Source: Bisporella sp. PMI_857 (Eukaryota > Ascomycota > Leotiomycetes > Helotiales > Helotiaceae). From it: 64,000 nt of DNA. The notes beneath the pieces are model-generated. The model searched no databases and was not told where the DNA came from. It saw nothing but the letters and a program-made list of their open reading frames with translations. Positions 1 through 12,135 of this stretch are shown here, piece by piece. Where the stretch lies: positions 496,001 through 560,000 of the forward strand of contig JAJSPD010000023.1 of the NCBI GenBank assembly GCA_021307315.1, in the 5' to 3' direction. The translations under genes and the position numbers were made by a program. Positions within the stretch are counted from its first letter, which is position 1, and each line of letters starts with the position of its first letter.

Positions 1-583
1 CATCTGCTGAGTTGCTTAATGAGAATAGAGCACTCAATATCTCTGGCCATTCCACATCTATCCATTATCAGTTTGACTAACATAAATAATAAACAGCGCT
101 CATGCTCTTTTTATCACACATACTATTGTCATAATACTCCCTCGCAATCTCAGCAACGGCGTCACCAATCTTGTTCCTCACGCTGTTAGTCGACTCGCTG
201 GCCAGAACTTCGAGTAGCTTGGATCGGATGACATGCGCTTGTTCTTGTTGCAAGGACAAGAAGAGTTCGGCATTATCTCCGTTTGGTAGCTTATGGTTTT
301 TAGATGCTATGCGACGAAAAATAACTGCTCCGAATGAGCGTGTCTGATGATTATTAGCATGATTTTCTCTCCGTAACACAACATCGCGTAATATTCTTAC
401 TCCTGCTTCACTGGATCCTTGAATTTGCTCGACCAAGCCTAGCAACAGTATCTCAGGTCGCGATGAAGTCCAGTTGTTCTGTAGATGCTCCTCTGCTTTG
501 CTTCGAATGTCGTTATCAGATGACTGCAGAGCAACGAGTAGCTGTGCAAGCTCGCTGTGAACATCGGGACCAAGGACCGACAT
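1..583 (-). CDS. PSE1: Importin subunit beta-3 (karyopherin Kap121/Pse1 type), 5' part only
   Basis: Nuclear import receptor of the karyopherin-beta family, which carries ribosomal and other cargo through nuclear pores and is recycled by Ran-GTP. Only the N-terminus is in the window and the rest lies beyond position 1. Exon 1 is 583-124, a GTATGT donor opens an intron at 123-58, and exon 2 runs from 57 off the left edge; the join reads on as EWPEILSALFSLS. The protein starts with the typical importin N-terminal pattern: first HEAT repeat, DIRSKAEEHL, then FGAVIFRRIASK and a block starting RSKLLEVL. The start at 583 begins MSVLGPDVHSELA, as in homologues. Its upstream side faces SDS23 across about 700 bp. 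The choice of Kap121 rather than another importin rests on N-terminal resemblance only. Confidence 0.85.
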
Positions 584-1285
584 ATTGAACGAAGGTAGTG
601 TTCTTCAAAGGGATGCAATAAAGAAAATGGACGGGTGATATCGCGCGGAGCTCCCGGTGTGCGCAGCTTCAAATGCGCCTACGGGTGCTACCACGAGGGA
701 ATATGATATTTTGTAACCAGCGCAAGCAAAAGGTCGACCTAGACGGTTGTTTTGAGGTGAAAATTGTGAAGATTCAAAATTATTCTTAAATACAAAGAAT
801 AATGTTGACACGGGCGGGAGCGCGCTTTGGTGGGGGATTTTCTGCCAGCGACCACTTTCTCGCTTGCACCAATCAACAATGAGCACTAAATGCGTCCACT
901 TTCTTCTACTACTTCAAGGTCAAAATCCATTCATATTCCCTTTACCAAGTTGAATATGCTTTTGCGAATGGGAAATTCAAATTATTTGCAATCCTTTGCC
1001 GTCAATGGCCCATTACTCACCGAGATTGAAATTTCACATATCGCTCCTGACGTACTTGATCACGTGCTCGGAGAGGAGGGGTAGGTCGATCAGTATTGAA
1101 TGGCATCAGAGCAAAAACGTTACACCGTCAAACGCGTAGCTCATTCCTCTTCTCTGCCTTTCTATGACTGTCAACATCCGGCTGAGGATTACAAGAAGCC
1201 TTATCGCGCATTGATATGAGTAGATTCTTTTAAAGTCTTCTTTGTCTATCAATTCAACCACTATCGGTCGTAAACCAGAGACGCA
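584..1285. other. Divergent intergenic region between importin beta-3 and SDS23
   Basis: No convincing gene; the short open frames here lack family features. It must contain both promoters. A CACGTG palindrome (1061-1066) lies about 220 bp upstream of the SDS23 start and could be a bHLH-type site, but one hexamer is weak evidence. Confidence 0.6.
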
Positions 1286-2932
1286 ATGGCTGACCCCGCG
1301 GCTTTGGAAACACCATCTAGGCGGTCTACATCCAGCCCAGGCGTTGTCAGTCATCGCTCAAGCTTTGCAGAGAATCTTAGGCACTCTCCACGCTCGCAAA
1401 GGCACCCATCAATGTCTCAGGCCGGTATCCAGGATTTGCTCAACAATCCGCCAACTCCAAGGTTTTCCGATGCAAGATTTATTGGGCGAGATTGGAGAAG
1501 CATAAGTGTGGGAGAACTGGTGGACACCTCGAAAGTGAGATGGGTCGAGTTGGATACTCCAATTGAGACTGCAACAAAGATACTTGTTGAATCTGGGTCC
1601 CCAAATGTTGTCCTGGTACGAGAGGACACGAACCAAACGTACGGATCCATGCCAGCACGATCGAAAATGTGATTTGCGAAATCATAAGCTAACCTATCTG
1701 GGCAGAACGGCCTGCGATACCTTTGACTATAATGATCTCAATGCTTATCTCCAGGTTGTCGTGGGCCTGGCAAAGCCAGACGGGAGTCAGATCAAGCTTT
1801 ACGATGAACTTGCACAGAAAGCCAAGCAACATTTACCCATTCCACTTCGGGAAACCTCTTCACTTGCCCAGAAGGCTGCTTTAGTTACTCTGTCCGAATC
1901 CAGTAATATATCAAAGGCGGTGGAGATATTTGGCAGTGGGGTCCATCGCATTTTGATCTGTAAAGAGGACTCTACAACTGTCATTGGAATTCTGAGTCAA
2001 TTAGCGTTGGTCAAGTTTCTTTGGGATAATGGCAACCAATTTCCTGCGATTGATCAGTTATATCCGTTGCTATTACGGGACTTGTCTATTGGAACACCAC
2101 AAACCATTTCTATCAAGTATGTCTTTGGTAGCCTTTTGATGAATACTTGCTGACATAATCTAGCGGCGATAAATCACTTGCGGAAGCTCTTCAATTGATG
2201 AGTAGTGAAGGTATAACTAGCATAGCTGTAGTCGATAATGCTCTCAATGTTATTGGCAATATATCGACAGCTGATGTAAAACTTCTAACCAGGTTTGTAT
2301 TGTCCGTTTTTTACAATAAGCCATCATGAATTATGATATTCAAGGTGCTAATATGCCTGAAGTTCGTCAAGCCTGCCCCTCTTACAGCAATCATGCATCC
2401 ATTTCATCTCAGTTATACTATCAGAGCGCGGAGTCGAGAATGGCAAAGACTCTTTCCCTGGTGAGTCCACCACCATCTAATTCATTTTTATGCACTATTG
2501 ACTTTGCTAGTTTTCCATGTCAACCCATATTCTACCCTTGCCCATACAGTAGCCAAACTCGTTGCAACCCGATCACACCGCATGTGGGTTGTCGAGTCGG
2601 CGTCCCCCTCCCCATCAACACCCGCAACTCCATTAGCAACACCTGCAAATACGCACGCTCCATCCCTAGGTTCAAGCCCCGCATCTCCTAGTTTAGGCGG
2701 AAGCTTTCCTATCTCAGCTGTATCTGCGGCGGCTCTTCCAGGTGCTCGGATATCAGGACGCTTGACAGGAGTTATTAGCTTAACGGATGTCCTAAACCTG
2801 TTTGCTCGGCAATCCGGGCTGCACCCTTTGAGCCCGAATGATCAACGAGATCGAAGACGCCGCAGTTCTAGCTCATCTTTGCGACCAAGTATGGATGGTG
2901 CCAACCGTTCCAGTATTGACTTGAGACGTTAA
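1286..2932 (+). CDS. SDS23: SDS23/Moc1-type CBS-domain protein, regulator of PP2A-like phosphatases
   Basis: Sds23 proteins carry four CBS domains, bind adenine nucleotides and act in yeast as negative regulators of PP2A/PP6-type phosphatases in the cell cycle, septation and nutrient response. Five exons join in frame: 1286-1638, 1706-2116, 2164-2292, 2363-2460, 2511-2932 (470 residues). CBS-like segments can be read at about residues 70-115 ([20 protein letters not shown]), 190-245 (around [19 protein letters not shown]), 255-305 ([20 protein letters not shown]) and, split by a Pro/Ser/Ala-rich insert, about 325-425 ([15 protein letters not shown] and [14 protein letters not shown]). The N-terminus is Ser/Pro-rich and the C-terminus ends in a basic-serine stretch; both are likely disordered phosphorylation targets. 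The start at 1286 opens [10 protein letters not shown]. The exon 3 to 4 join was set by continuity into [20 protein letters not shown]. Confidence 0.92.
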
Positions 2933-3341
2933 AGCGAACGAGGAGATGGAGGTGATGGAGATGATAACCTATGAAATGGACTCAAACCAGAGACTGAAAA
3001 TTAGCATGATTGGAGTTATAGCGATATGGGAACGTGAATTACAACTGGGTTGTGACAGACAGAAAGAATCATCCCCACTTGATGGGTCATTTGCATTGTC
3101 CTTAGCTACACTTCAAGCAGAATGCCAGGAGCGACCTATGCTCTAGATCTTTTCTTGTTTTCTTCCAAGTCCCTTTTCCAGACACAGTACGTGTTTATCC
3201 AAGGATAAATACATCTCGAGGTCCGCTTGTTGCCGAGTGGTGGTTGTATATGCATTGTAATCTTCACGCGTCAGGTAATCTCTTCCTTAGAGTTTGGCTA
3301 TAGCTGTTATCTATCCTCACAATCCTTGTCATGATCTAGTT
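2933..3341. other. 3' intergenic region
   Basis: Convergent 3' ends of SDS23 and the CorA-like gene. No gene or repeat seen. Confidence 0.6.
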
Positions 3342-6155
3342 TCACACAGCGTCGCCTAGAATACCCTTGTGCTTCTTCCGCCCAAAAATACTCTCCCACC
3401 ACGATAGAGTCGGCTCCGGCTGCGGTCTCATCTGCCGTACTTTCTCATTCCCTTTTTCAGTCGAAGGAACCACGATATCACTCTGCCTCGCCTCCTTCCC
3501 ATTCCCGCAATCTTCTCCAGAATTGGCAGTCGGAGTCGTTACCCTTTCCCTACTCTCCCGCACCCCATCCGGCAACAACTCAAATCTAGAATTCAGCGTC
3601 CTCAGATTCTCATTCACCTTTGGGCTTCTCTCCCCTCCCATTCCCCCGCCCCTCAGCTGATTCTTCCTGATATTAATCGCCCGACTCGTCGAATAGCTCC
3701 TCTCCCTTAGCCTTGGCTCGCCATTAGGCGGTTCTTCCTTTGGAGGTGGCTGCTTTTTGACGAAAATGGCCTTGAGGTATGAGAGCACCCTATAATATTT
3801 GCCACGCCAAAACTCCATCCCACTGGTAGTATTAAGGGAGCCAATGAGCACGAAGAATGGGATGCATACTGTTGCGAGGACTATGGCAAAAGGTTTGAAT
3901 TCATGCTTATCAGGCATGTTTGTCATTCCAAAGACGGAGGTCACGAATGTGAGAGGCAGGAAGAATATAGATACCTTAGCTTCATCAGCCCGCGGCCTTG
4001 TTGTGAAAGATTAGAAATTGGACTTACCAGAGTGAGTAGTTTGATGTTATGACCCTGCAGGATCGTAACCGCACTCAACTCAACACTCTTACGACTCTCT
4101 AAAACACTTGTCCCCGAGAATAACTGATCCCTCAACGTCCTGATCTCCTTCCTGCGGTCATCATTTTCTTCGTACAACCCCATCAGACCTTTAATTTCCT
4201 TTTCGAAGTCCTTTTTTAAGCTGTGCATTCGTTTCTTCCAGTAGATATTGCGTGAGGAGGCGGGGTCGAGCATTGGCCACAGTGAATGATGCTTACCTTC
4301 CCAAAAGTCTGGCGTGAAGGTGTCTTCGTAGGAGTTGATAATTGCTTTGATGGCATTGTTCATGGTGCCGAGCGTTTGGAAGGCCCAGAAATAGCGTCGC
4401 GAGTAGGTGAACTCCTCGTCTTCGAAGAGAAGCTTGTCGCGGAGTTCGCCAGAGAACATGAAGTCAGACTAATGTGTCAGTTTTACACTCCTCTCATGTG
4501 TGTCGGTCATTTTAGGAGGGGATCTCGAAAATGTGCTGGGTGATCGACTTACTGATGGTGTTACGAGTTTGCTGATTCTATTATAGATCTCTTCGAATCG
4601 CTTCTGTGCATCTTTGAACTCGGCTAGAAGCGTCGTCATGAATGCTTCAGGGCCATTGACGTAATGCTTTGTAGAATCGTGGCTGTCCATACTATGCTTG
4701 TGATCAGGATAGCACTGGATATTAAGCACATGCCACTAGCAAAGGAGTTAGTCAATTCTCCCTGTGATAGCCAATGCAGAAGTTAAGCATACAGGTGCCC
4801 AAGGATCATAAATAGCACCTTCTTGCGTTTTAGCTCTCCTCTGTGTGTTCTTCAATTTCTTGATGCATGACCCAGAGAGCGATAGAGCGACAATGGAGGA
4901 GCAGCGAGATAGAGGAATGTGGTCCCTCGACTTCTTCTCATTTCTCTCTGTAGGCTGCCAGGCCATGGGCTTGCATTCATCCCCAATGACAGTGTAGTAG
5001 TCGAAGCTGAAAATGAATGATCTTTGGTGTCTTTGATCCGTAGAGAATGCACGCGCCGTTAGATGAGCCTTAGTCTGTTAGCATTTCCCCCCCTTTGGAC
5101 CGAGATACATTGCCTACGGCTGATTCTTCTGATGAGACAAGATGCAGAAAAACTTCGTCCATGTCAATGTGTGGGTTCATCGTCAGGTGTAATGCCCCCA
5201 TGATGACCGGATTCGGCTCTCTAATGATTCTATACTTGTTAATAAAGGAAATATTAGAGCCACATAAGGAAATACTTACGTTATTCGACCAACTGTTGGT
5301 CTTAGCGAATTTTGATCTGCGTTCAGGTCCTTGAGAAATTGTTAGTTGCTGGCTATGCCTCAAGTTCCAGATCACATTGTCACACGAAAATACATTGCCT
5401 TGTCTTCTACACCCAGGTTTCATGAAAGGAACCACATTATGATCTTATTTCAAAGGAGAAAATTTTCCGTATAGTTTATGGCAGGAGGATATGTATAATG
5501 ATTTGTGTAATCATGCTCTTATAAATTTCCGATAGTGGAGCGCTGGATTCTAAGGAGTGTCGCCTACCCTGATAGCTTGCCATATGGCGAAGTCGATCGT
5601 GCTTCCGGTGCTAACATATTGATGTCTTGACAGCGGTGCGCCGTCCGTCCCAACATCAAAAACGGAATAATGAGAATTGTGCGAAGATTCTTCGGAGAGG
5701 CTCTTAGGGAAAAGTTCTGGGTTCAAAAGCCTTCCTCTTTCGTCTACAACCTTCTCTAGCAATTTCCTCCCTTCCTTATTGAACCGGTACTTTTTCAAAT
5801 GGTCTTTCAGATCCTCATAGTCAAACTGGTACGACGGTAAGATCTCTTGAACATACAGCTCATCGTCGTCATCTGAATAGTCTGTATCTCCTGTATTAAT
5901 AGTAAGAGAAGGTGGTGGGTGAGCACCGGCGTTTAGGATGATATGTGGTCTTTCTGTGTCCAATGTTGACGATCTTCTCTTTCTCCTGGGGCTCGGTGAA
6001 GCTGGTGCCAGTCCAGACGATGGAGGCGTAACTACCACGTTTTGAGTATTCTGAAATAGTGCCTCATGGACCAACCTGAAGGTCTCCAAATAAGCTTTGT
6101 GTTGCTCGTCTAGCTTTCTCAGAAATTCCTCTATTTTCGCGTTTTCAGCCATCAT
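3342..6155 (-). CDS. CorA-like Mg2+ transporter family protein
   Basis: Predicted divalent cation (Mg2+) channel/transporter of the CorA superfamily. Seven exons: 6155-5568, 5329-5280, 5220-5118, 5068-4793, 4735-4553, 4468-4028, 3974-3342, giving about 757 residues. The N-terminus has a coiled segment and a Ser/Pro-rich linker, followed by a soluble domain (FIFSFDYYTVIGDE, HIPLSRCSSIVALSLSGSC). A helical stalk with paired charged residues (MHSLKKDFEKEIKGLMGLYEE) precedes the pore helix LLTLVSIFFLPLTFVTSVFG, the CorA signature read here as GMTN, and a second transmembrane helix (FAIVLATVCIPFFVLIGSL). A long basic, Pro-rich cytosolic tail follows. The exon 3/4 boundary is uncertain: donors GTAGGC at 5117 or GTATCT at 5108 both keep the frame. 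The first intron (238 bp) is long for this window. Ion specificity cannot be read from sequence. Confidence 0.85.
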
Positions 6156-7696
6156 TCGTTAGTCGTAGAGCGTTAGAAAGCAATCATTATTTGTGGGAAC
6201 CTGCAAGGGGACATAGAAGGAAATATGGAAAAATAGAGACATAGACGAGAAAAGTAAAAGAAAAAAGGTCAGCAGAAGATGGGGCTTAGGGACGGGATGG
6301 AGCTGTAGGGTAGGTCACGTTTTCAAGTCGCCCAGCCTTGGCCATCCATATTCTCAAACATGACCAAGTCCAACAGCTGAACAAGGCTGTCTGCTGCCTG
6401 GAGACCCAATGTCGGCTTGCATAGGCACCATTGTCTATGGAATCGGCGGCATTGTCCGAGGTTTTGTTTTTGAGGAAGGGAGAGAGGAAGACCTATATAC
6501 ATGGACTAGTTCTAAGGCCTGCTACAAGGATGGCTTGTGAGTGTCAGTGAAATTGGTACGTACAGGTAATGGCCATAGCTTAGAGCCAACATTAAAAGCT
6601 GGCACGACCAATGAAACATTGAAACTTTGTGGCTTGATAGATTGGCTTCGGATATAAATTCTTAGTAAATCTTAAGCTCAAACTTTATGATAAGTAAAGA
6701 AAACATAAACACTAATCACAACCTTTATCGATATCTGCTATGTTTATATGGACACCCACGAGGATGGCGGCTTTCTTACTATCTACTGTACAGAGAATTC
6801 AAGGCTGGCTCTCGAATCCCCCCCAATGGTCAGAGCTGACCTGGTGGAGATGCCACGACTTCACCTGGCGTCATCCTGAGGCTCCCTTTGGGGCGAAGCC
6901 GCCACAAAATTGGTGTCTCTAAACATTTTGCCCCATATTTCAGGTAAAGACTGGAGCTCATCCCGAGATTAAACCATGTCCCTTTCCAAACATCATTTGA
7001 AATAAAAAAAAACATGGGAAAATAATGCTGACACTTTATCCCTCAGAATGCATATACGACGTAGGTACATAATTGCTAACAGTCTAATGATGGTCTATGT
7101 CTCCAACCGCTGGGGCATGGCAATCTTCCTCCCTGTTGTGGTCAATCCTGTGCATCAAACAGTTGAAGCTTTCCAAGTATCGTTAAGCTTTCGGGATGAC
7201 CCATCTTGGATCCCATCAGGAGGATGCTTATTTATGGTTCTGCCCACAGAAACAAACCATGGCCCGAAATAGGGATCGCTGCTGTTCAACCCACCATCGA
7301 GGTTCTCTTAAGTGGGTATATTCCACCAGCGGCCGACCTAAAGATATCCCGTACCGGCTGACGCGGCGCAAGACGTCTTTGCATTCGTCGTGCAAACACG
7401 AACCACAAGTTTTGATCTTCCTTTGACGGGCAAATCTCTTCGGCTTTGTCATGAAACCCTCTGGCAGTGTGATGTCAACCGCGAGTAATGTTGCACAAAT
7501 TCATGATCGTGGGTCTGGTTCTGTGGGTAGCAGATCGAGTTGATTATGCATGCTTCGCTTTGTCCTCTCCTTCCAACCTTTGTAGTCGTTGAAACTTCTT
7601 CCGCTTAAAATATAACGTTCTACTCCTTGGCTGTTACCCAGTCTCTCTGCTGTTTGCTTGTTTGATCTGTCATTCGTTACATATCTGTGCTTAAGT
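6156..7696. other. Divergent intergenic region between CorA-like and GH76 genes
   Basis: 1.5 kb without a supported gene; open frames are short, overlap on both strands and show no family motifs. It should hold both 5' leaders and promoters. Confidence 0.55.
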
Positions 7697-9327
7697 ATGA
7701 GATGGACGGGAGTAATGCCCATAGCGGCTGCATATGGTCTGGTAGCCAATGCGATAACACTGGATGTTACCTCTGAGAGTGAGTTCGAGTGATCAAAATG
7801 TTTATGATAGGGAATCTGACAAAGTCGAAGCCTCAATCAAAAGCGCAGCGAGTACTGTCGCCTATGGACTGATGAGCTATTACACTGGAAACAATACAGG
7901 AGATGTTCCAGGAAACCTACCCGATCCATACTACTGGTGGGAAGCTGGTGCAATGTTCAGTAAGTAAATCATATACCATGAAATAGGTGTTTATGTGAGC
8001 ACTGCTGCCGGGTTTATTTAGCCATATACACAGCTCGCTGACAGCGCAATTTCTAGTGGGCTTAGTAGACTACTGGTATTATACCGGAGATACAACATAC
8101 AACGAAAACACCCGGCAAGCGCTCATACACCAGGCGGGCACTTCCTATGACTTCATGCCAGCGAACCAAACCAAGACGGAAGGGAATGATGATCAAGGGT
8201 TTTGGGGAATGGCGGCCATGGCCGCTGCAGAGTCAAACTTTCCAAACCCTCCGGACGACATTCCAGGTTGGGTCGCAATGGCTCAGGCGGTATTCAATCT
8301 CATGACAACTCGCTGGGATACGACTACCTGTGGTGGTGGACTGAAGTGGCAGATCTTTAGTTTTAACGCAGGGTACAATTATAAGAATTCTATAGCAAAT
8401 GGTTGTTTTTTCAACATCGCGGCACGACTAGCACAGTATACAGGAAATCAGTGAGCATAATATTTTATCCTATAGACCGACCCTGCTGCAAAATGTACTG
8501 ACATGGAGCTCTAGGACATATGCCGATTGGGCAGAGAAGATTTGGGACTGGGAGGTATCCGTTGGGCTGATTGGTACCGACTACGCAGTCAAAGATGGTT
8601 CTGATGATACTTTAAACTGCACTCAAGTAGACGGGGGGCGATGGAGCTATAACCAAGGTATTTACCTTTTTGGTGCTGCTGTTATGTATAACTTTGTAAT
8701 ATCTTCCATATCCTTCTGCAGCCCACGGCTAACATGATGTAGACGAATGGGTCCAGCATCTGGCAAGAGCGTGTCACTGGTACACTGAACGCTACTGATG
8801 TATTCTTCTCAAACGATATTATGTACGAAGCAGCATGCGAGAACAAGGGAACCAACCCGACAGTTGGGACTTGCAACACGGATCAACAGACTTTCAAAGC
8901 CTACCTGTCGCGTTGGTTGGCCGCGACTTCCAAGCTGTGCCCCTGGACAACATCGACAATCGACAACTGGATCAAAACCAGTGCTGTCGCCGCTGCTGCG
9001 CAGTGCAGTGGAGGCACTGACGGCGTAACCTGTGGCGAACATTGGACGGCTGAAGAGACCTGGGATGGCACTTATGGTGTTGGCCAGCAAATGTCTGCAC
9101 TTTCCGTTATTTCATCAACGCTTATACACTCAGCCCCGGACTTGGTCACCAATACCACCGGTGGAACAAGTAAAGGGGATCCGGCCGCAGGAACAAGTTC
9201 AACTATAGATTCAGATGGAGTTGCAGATAGAGTCATAACGACAAGTGATCGAGCCGGGGCTGGCATATTGACGGCGCTGGTAATTGGCGGAGTGGTTAGT
9301 GGGACTTATTTCATGCTAATTGACTGA
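7697..9327 (+). CDS. DCW1: GPI-anchored GH76 mannan endo-1,6-alpha-mannosidase (Dcw1/Dfg5 type)
   Basis: Cell-wall enzyme of glycoside hydrolase family 76, thought to act on the GPI core glycan or alpha-1,6-mannan and to cross-link GPI proteins to wall glucan. Exons 7697-7778, 7831-7959, 8057-8450, 8515-8695 and 8743-9327 give 456 residues. Residues 1-20 are a signal peptide. Family blocks follow: [31 protein letters not shown], and [10 protein letters not shown] with the catalytic Asp pair at about residues 115-116. Further blocks are [33 protein letters not shown] and a Cys-rich C-terminal part. A Ser/Thr-rich linker and a hydrophobic tail ([20 protein letters not shown]) fit GPI attachment. 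Start and first intron were chosen because they give both a signal peptide and the conserved LDVTSE-SIKSAAS junction. The first exon lies in a different frame from the main open stretch. Confidence 0.93.
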
Positions 9328-9714
9328 GTGACGTAGGAAATGGCGCCTGGAGTTGGGTGCTATGTATACTCTACTTCCTGATCAAGTATTTCAATATACC
9401 ATATGTATATCCTTTCGGATATCGAATTCAAGATACAGCGAAGTCATGATGAAAATTTAATATTCATTGGAATCAGAAAGTGTATTTACCGGAAACCCCT
9501 TCAAAAAACCCGCCCGAGACGATAGTTGTATTGACCTCCAAGCGACCTTGTCTCCCGAAACCTAGTCGCAAATCAAAGCCATGTAACCCCACCATATACG
9601 CCATTCATAATTTACCTCAAAGAGGTTGTCCATACCCTATGCTTATAATACTCCTGCGCCATGAATTTTACTGATCAAATCTAGAAAGGAAACCTGCCGA
9701 TATCCAGCACATAT
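9328..9714. other. Convergent 3' intergenic region
   Basis: 3' ends of the GH76 gene and the membrane protein. Nothing else seen. Confidence 0.6.
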
Positions 9715-10789
9715 CTACCGCCCTGGTCCTAATTCAGCCGGCCGTGTACCCATCTCATACACAGCCGGAGGACCGCCACTATGCGGAGTTCCATTATACA
9801 TAGGTGACTTGTAATCAGGCAATGGCTTGTCGTAGAAAGATCCAGCAATATTACCAGTCTGACCTGGAAACAGAGCTGGTGGCGGGTTTGATGGCTGATA
9901 CTGAGGGCTTGGACTTTTATATGCCGCCTGAAGTTGATGACTAGACTGGCCCCAATGACCGCCCTCGTTGCCCGAATCTGGCAGCTTCTGTGGCCCACCA
10001 CTTCCATTCCTTCGGCCCACATAGAAGCCTCCCGCAGTCCCAGTTAACGCAAGCATGGCAAGACCAACACCCAGCCCGATAACAACCGCCCGGTCAACCA
10101 TTCCGCTGGTATCCTTTTCAGTTACCGTCTTCGTAAGATCATTACTGCTATTCGAGTTGTTATTACTCTCACCGGTGCCCACTGCGGCAGCAGAAGTGGG
10201 AGCCGACGTTACCGTCGCCGTCACAGTCGTCGTAGACAGCGCCGTGGTTGTGGCTGTTATCGTCTCCACTTCCCCCTCCTCATCCGTAGCATCCGCATTA
10301 AACGTTACTAGCTGCTCCTTCAGCTGGAAACCAAGCTTTTTGTTGCAGCAATTCGTAACGTTATTCGCGCCACAGCACCACGATCCGTCTGAACACGCCG
10401 TCATCTCGATAAAACTTGACCCCAGTACGCCGTCTGAGCATGTGGTTTTTGGCACGCAGTTTGGCGAGGACCAGGTTTTATCTGTGCAGTAGTCGCGGAA
10501 ATGTGAATTTTTGCCCGTGTTCAGACACAGACCGTTGGGCTGGCATATGTCGAGGTTACTATCTCGTACTATACCGCAGCACACTGTTTTTGAAGGTTAG
10601 TTTTGGTGGAGGGCTTAGAGAAGGGACGTAAAGGGACGTACTGCTATGTACGCCGTCAACGGCAATACATGGCTGGAAATCTGGCGACGCTATTGACTTC
10701 CCGTCAGGAGCATAGCAAATTGTTGCCTTGGTAATTGATAATAAAGAAAGGAAAGTAATTGGCGAACTTGCCCATCTCGGGAAGAGCAT
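9715..10789 (-). CDS. Single-pass membrane protein with Cys-rich ectodomain and Ser/Thr stem
   Basis: I do not recognise a named family. Two exons (10789-10642 and 10583-9715) give 338 residues. The order is: signal peptide (about residues 1-23, PITFLSLLSITKAT), a Cys-rich ectodomain (residues 25-145, with CCGIVRD, CQPNGLC, WCCGANNVTNCCNKK), a Thr/Ser/Ala-rich stem likely to be O-glycosylated, and one transmembrane helix (AVVIGLGVGLAMLALTGTAG). The cytosolic tail is Pro/Gly/Tyr-rich. This is the plan of fungal wall-stress sensors and of Mid2-like or WSC-like orphans common in Pezizomycotina, so a surface-sensor or adhesion role is possible but inferred. It converges on the wall-active GH76 gene. 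Confidence 0.75.
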
Positions 10790-12135
10790 CTTGGTACCGT
10801 GTCACCAAATATCAATGCTTCGACAGCTACCAAAGGAATGTGATTTTTCAACAATTCAACACATTAGGAAACCAACAAATAGACGCTAGAAGGATGACAG
10901 CGAAAATAAGGCTCGAGCAATCTATTATTCTATTATTCTAGCCATGATGTGCGCCCTGACCTCGTGGGAAGGGTTTGAGCAGGTATCATGGCCGTGCCGC
11001 ACCCTTACAGAGGGCGGTTACAGAGTTTAACAATTTCAAGGCGACGATCCCAAAAAGACGTCTAAAACAAACGCAGGCCGACATGACGGTTTCCAAGATC
11101 AGGTGCTGAACTTGAGACGACGTTTCAGAGCAGAATTAACCTTATTTGGTTCGACCTTGCGAAGCAATGTGCATCAATTTCTAGAGTTTTCACAGCTTTT
11201 CCTATGAAATTTTAAGCTCTATCTTGAGCGTGAAATCTGAAATAGTAATTGCCATACTAGTTACCCTTCCACGCGGAAAGTTCGCGATGTGACTATTTGA
11301 CGTGAAAAGCCTTGTCTCCTTTTCCAAAGAGATTCGGGACTGGATCTCATACGCCCACCAGTAAATGAATGTAAGCAGACAATTCAACTAATTTTCGTAC
11401 TAATAAGTGTGTTATGAAGATCAGAAATCATGCATTGCAACGGCAATTTGCAGCCGTGACGCTGTTAAGCACCAGTCTTGAGAGCCTATATCTATTTGAC
11501 AACGCATCCACGATGCTTGTTATACAATGAAAAATTGGTCCAGAAAGGAATTAATCGCGATTCATCGATTCAATGGCGTCGCTTAGAGCTTGAAACGGAG
11601 GCTGAAGAATTTATCGAATGGTGTGGTTGCATTACAGGTACTGCCATGTGCTTCTGTGGTACAGCAAGGACTGTACCTTTCTATTGCTCACGAACCCATG
11701 TTCGCGAGAACAACGGAAGTCGCCCTCGAATTGATTGAGTATTGAATTGTTTCGTTATAAATACCTGTCTATAGATCTTTCTTTGCGGGCCAGCGTTGAA
11801 ATCTGTGAAAGCTTTAGTTGTGAAGAAACATTACCGCATGAAAGGTCAAGACAAATTGGAGACACCCAAGCGATTTGGGAATGGGAGATTAGCCAATACC
11901 TGTAATAATCAAATTTAATTACAAGTAAAATTCAGACTTGACTATTTTCACGTGACTTATGTTTGCCGAACTCCGGTCTATTAATAGGGGGAGAGGGGTT
12001 GTGAAGGCTGAGCTCGGTGCCGCTCTCCCGCTCTGCGTGGTGGGTCCAACATGACGAGCACCAGCTGCAGGTTGAAGAGCAGCCTTAGCTTTGAACTACT
12101 CAACCCATGAGTTTTGTGCAAACATCGCAACAGTT
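10790..12135. other. Intergenic region upstream of the Sro7/Lgl gene
   Basis: 1.3 kb with no supported gene. AT-rich stretches and short open frames only. A CACGTG hexamer occurs at 11949-11954, about 185 bp upstream of the Sro7-like start. Confidence 0.55.

Noticed and set aside
10055..10492. Plus-strand 145-residue Val/Ser-rich frame
   Set aside because: Exact shadow of the Ser/Thr-rich stem of the membrane-protein gene on the minus strand.
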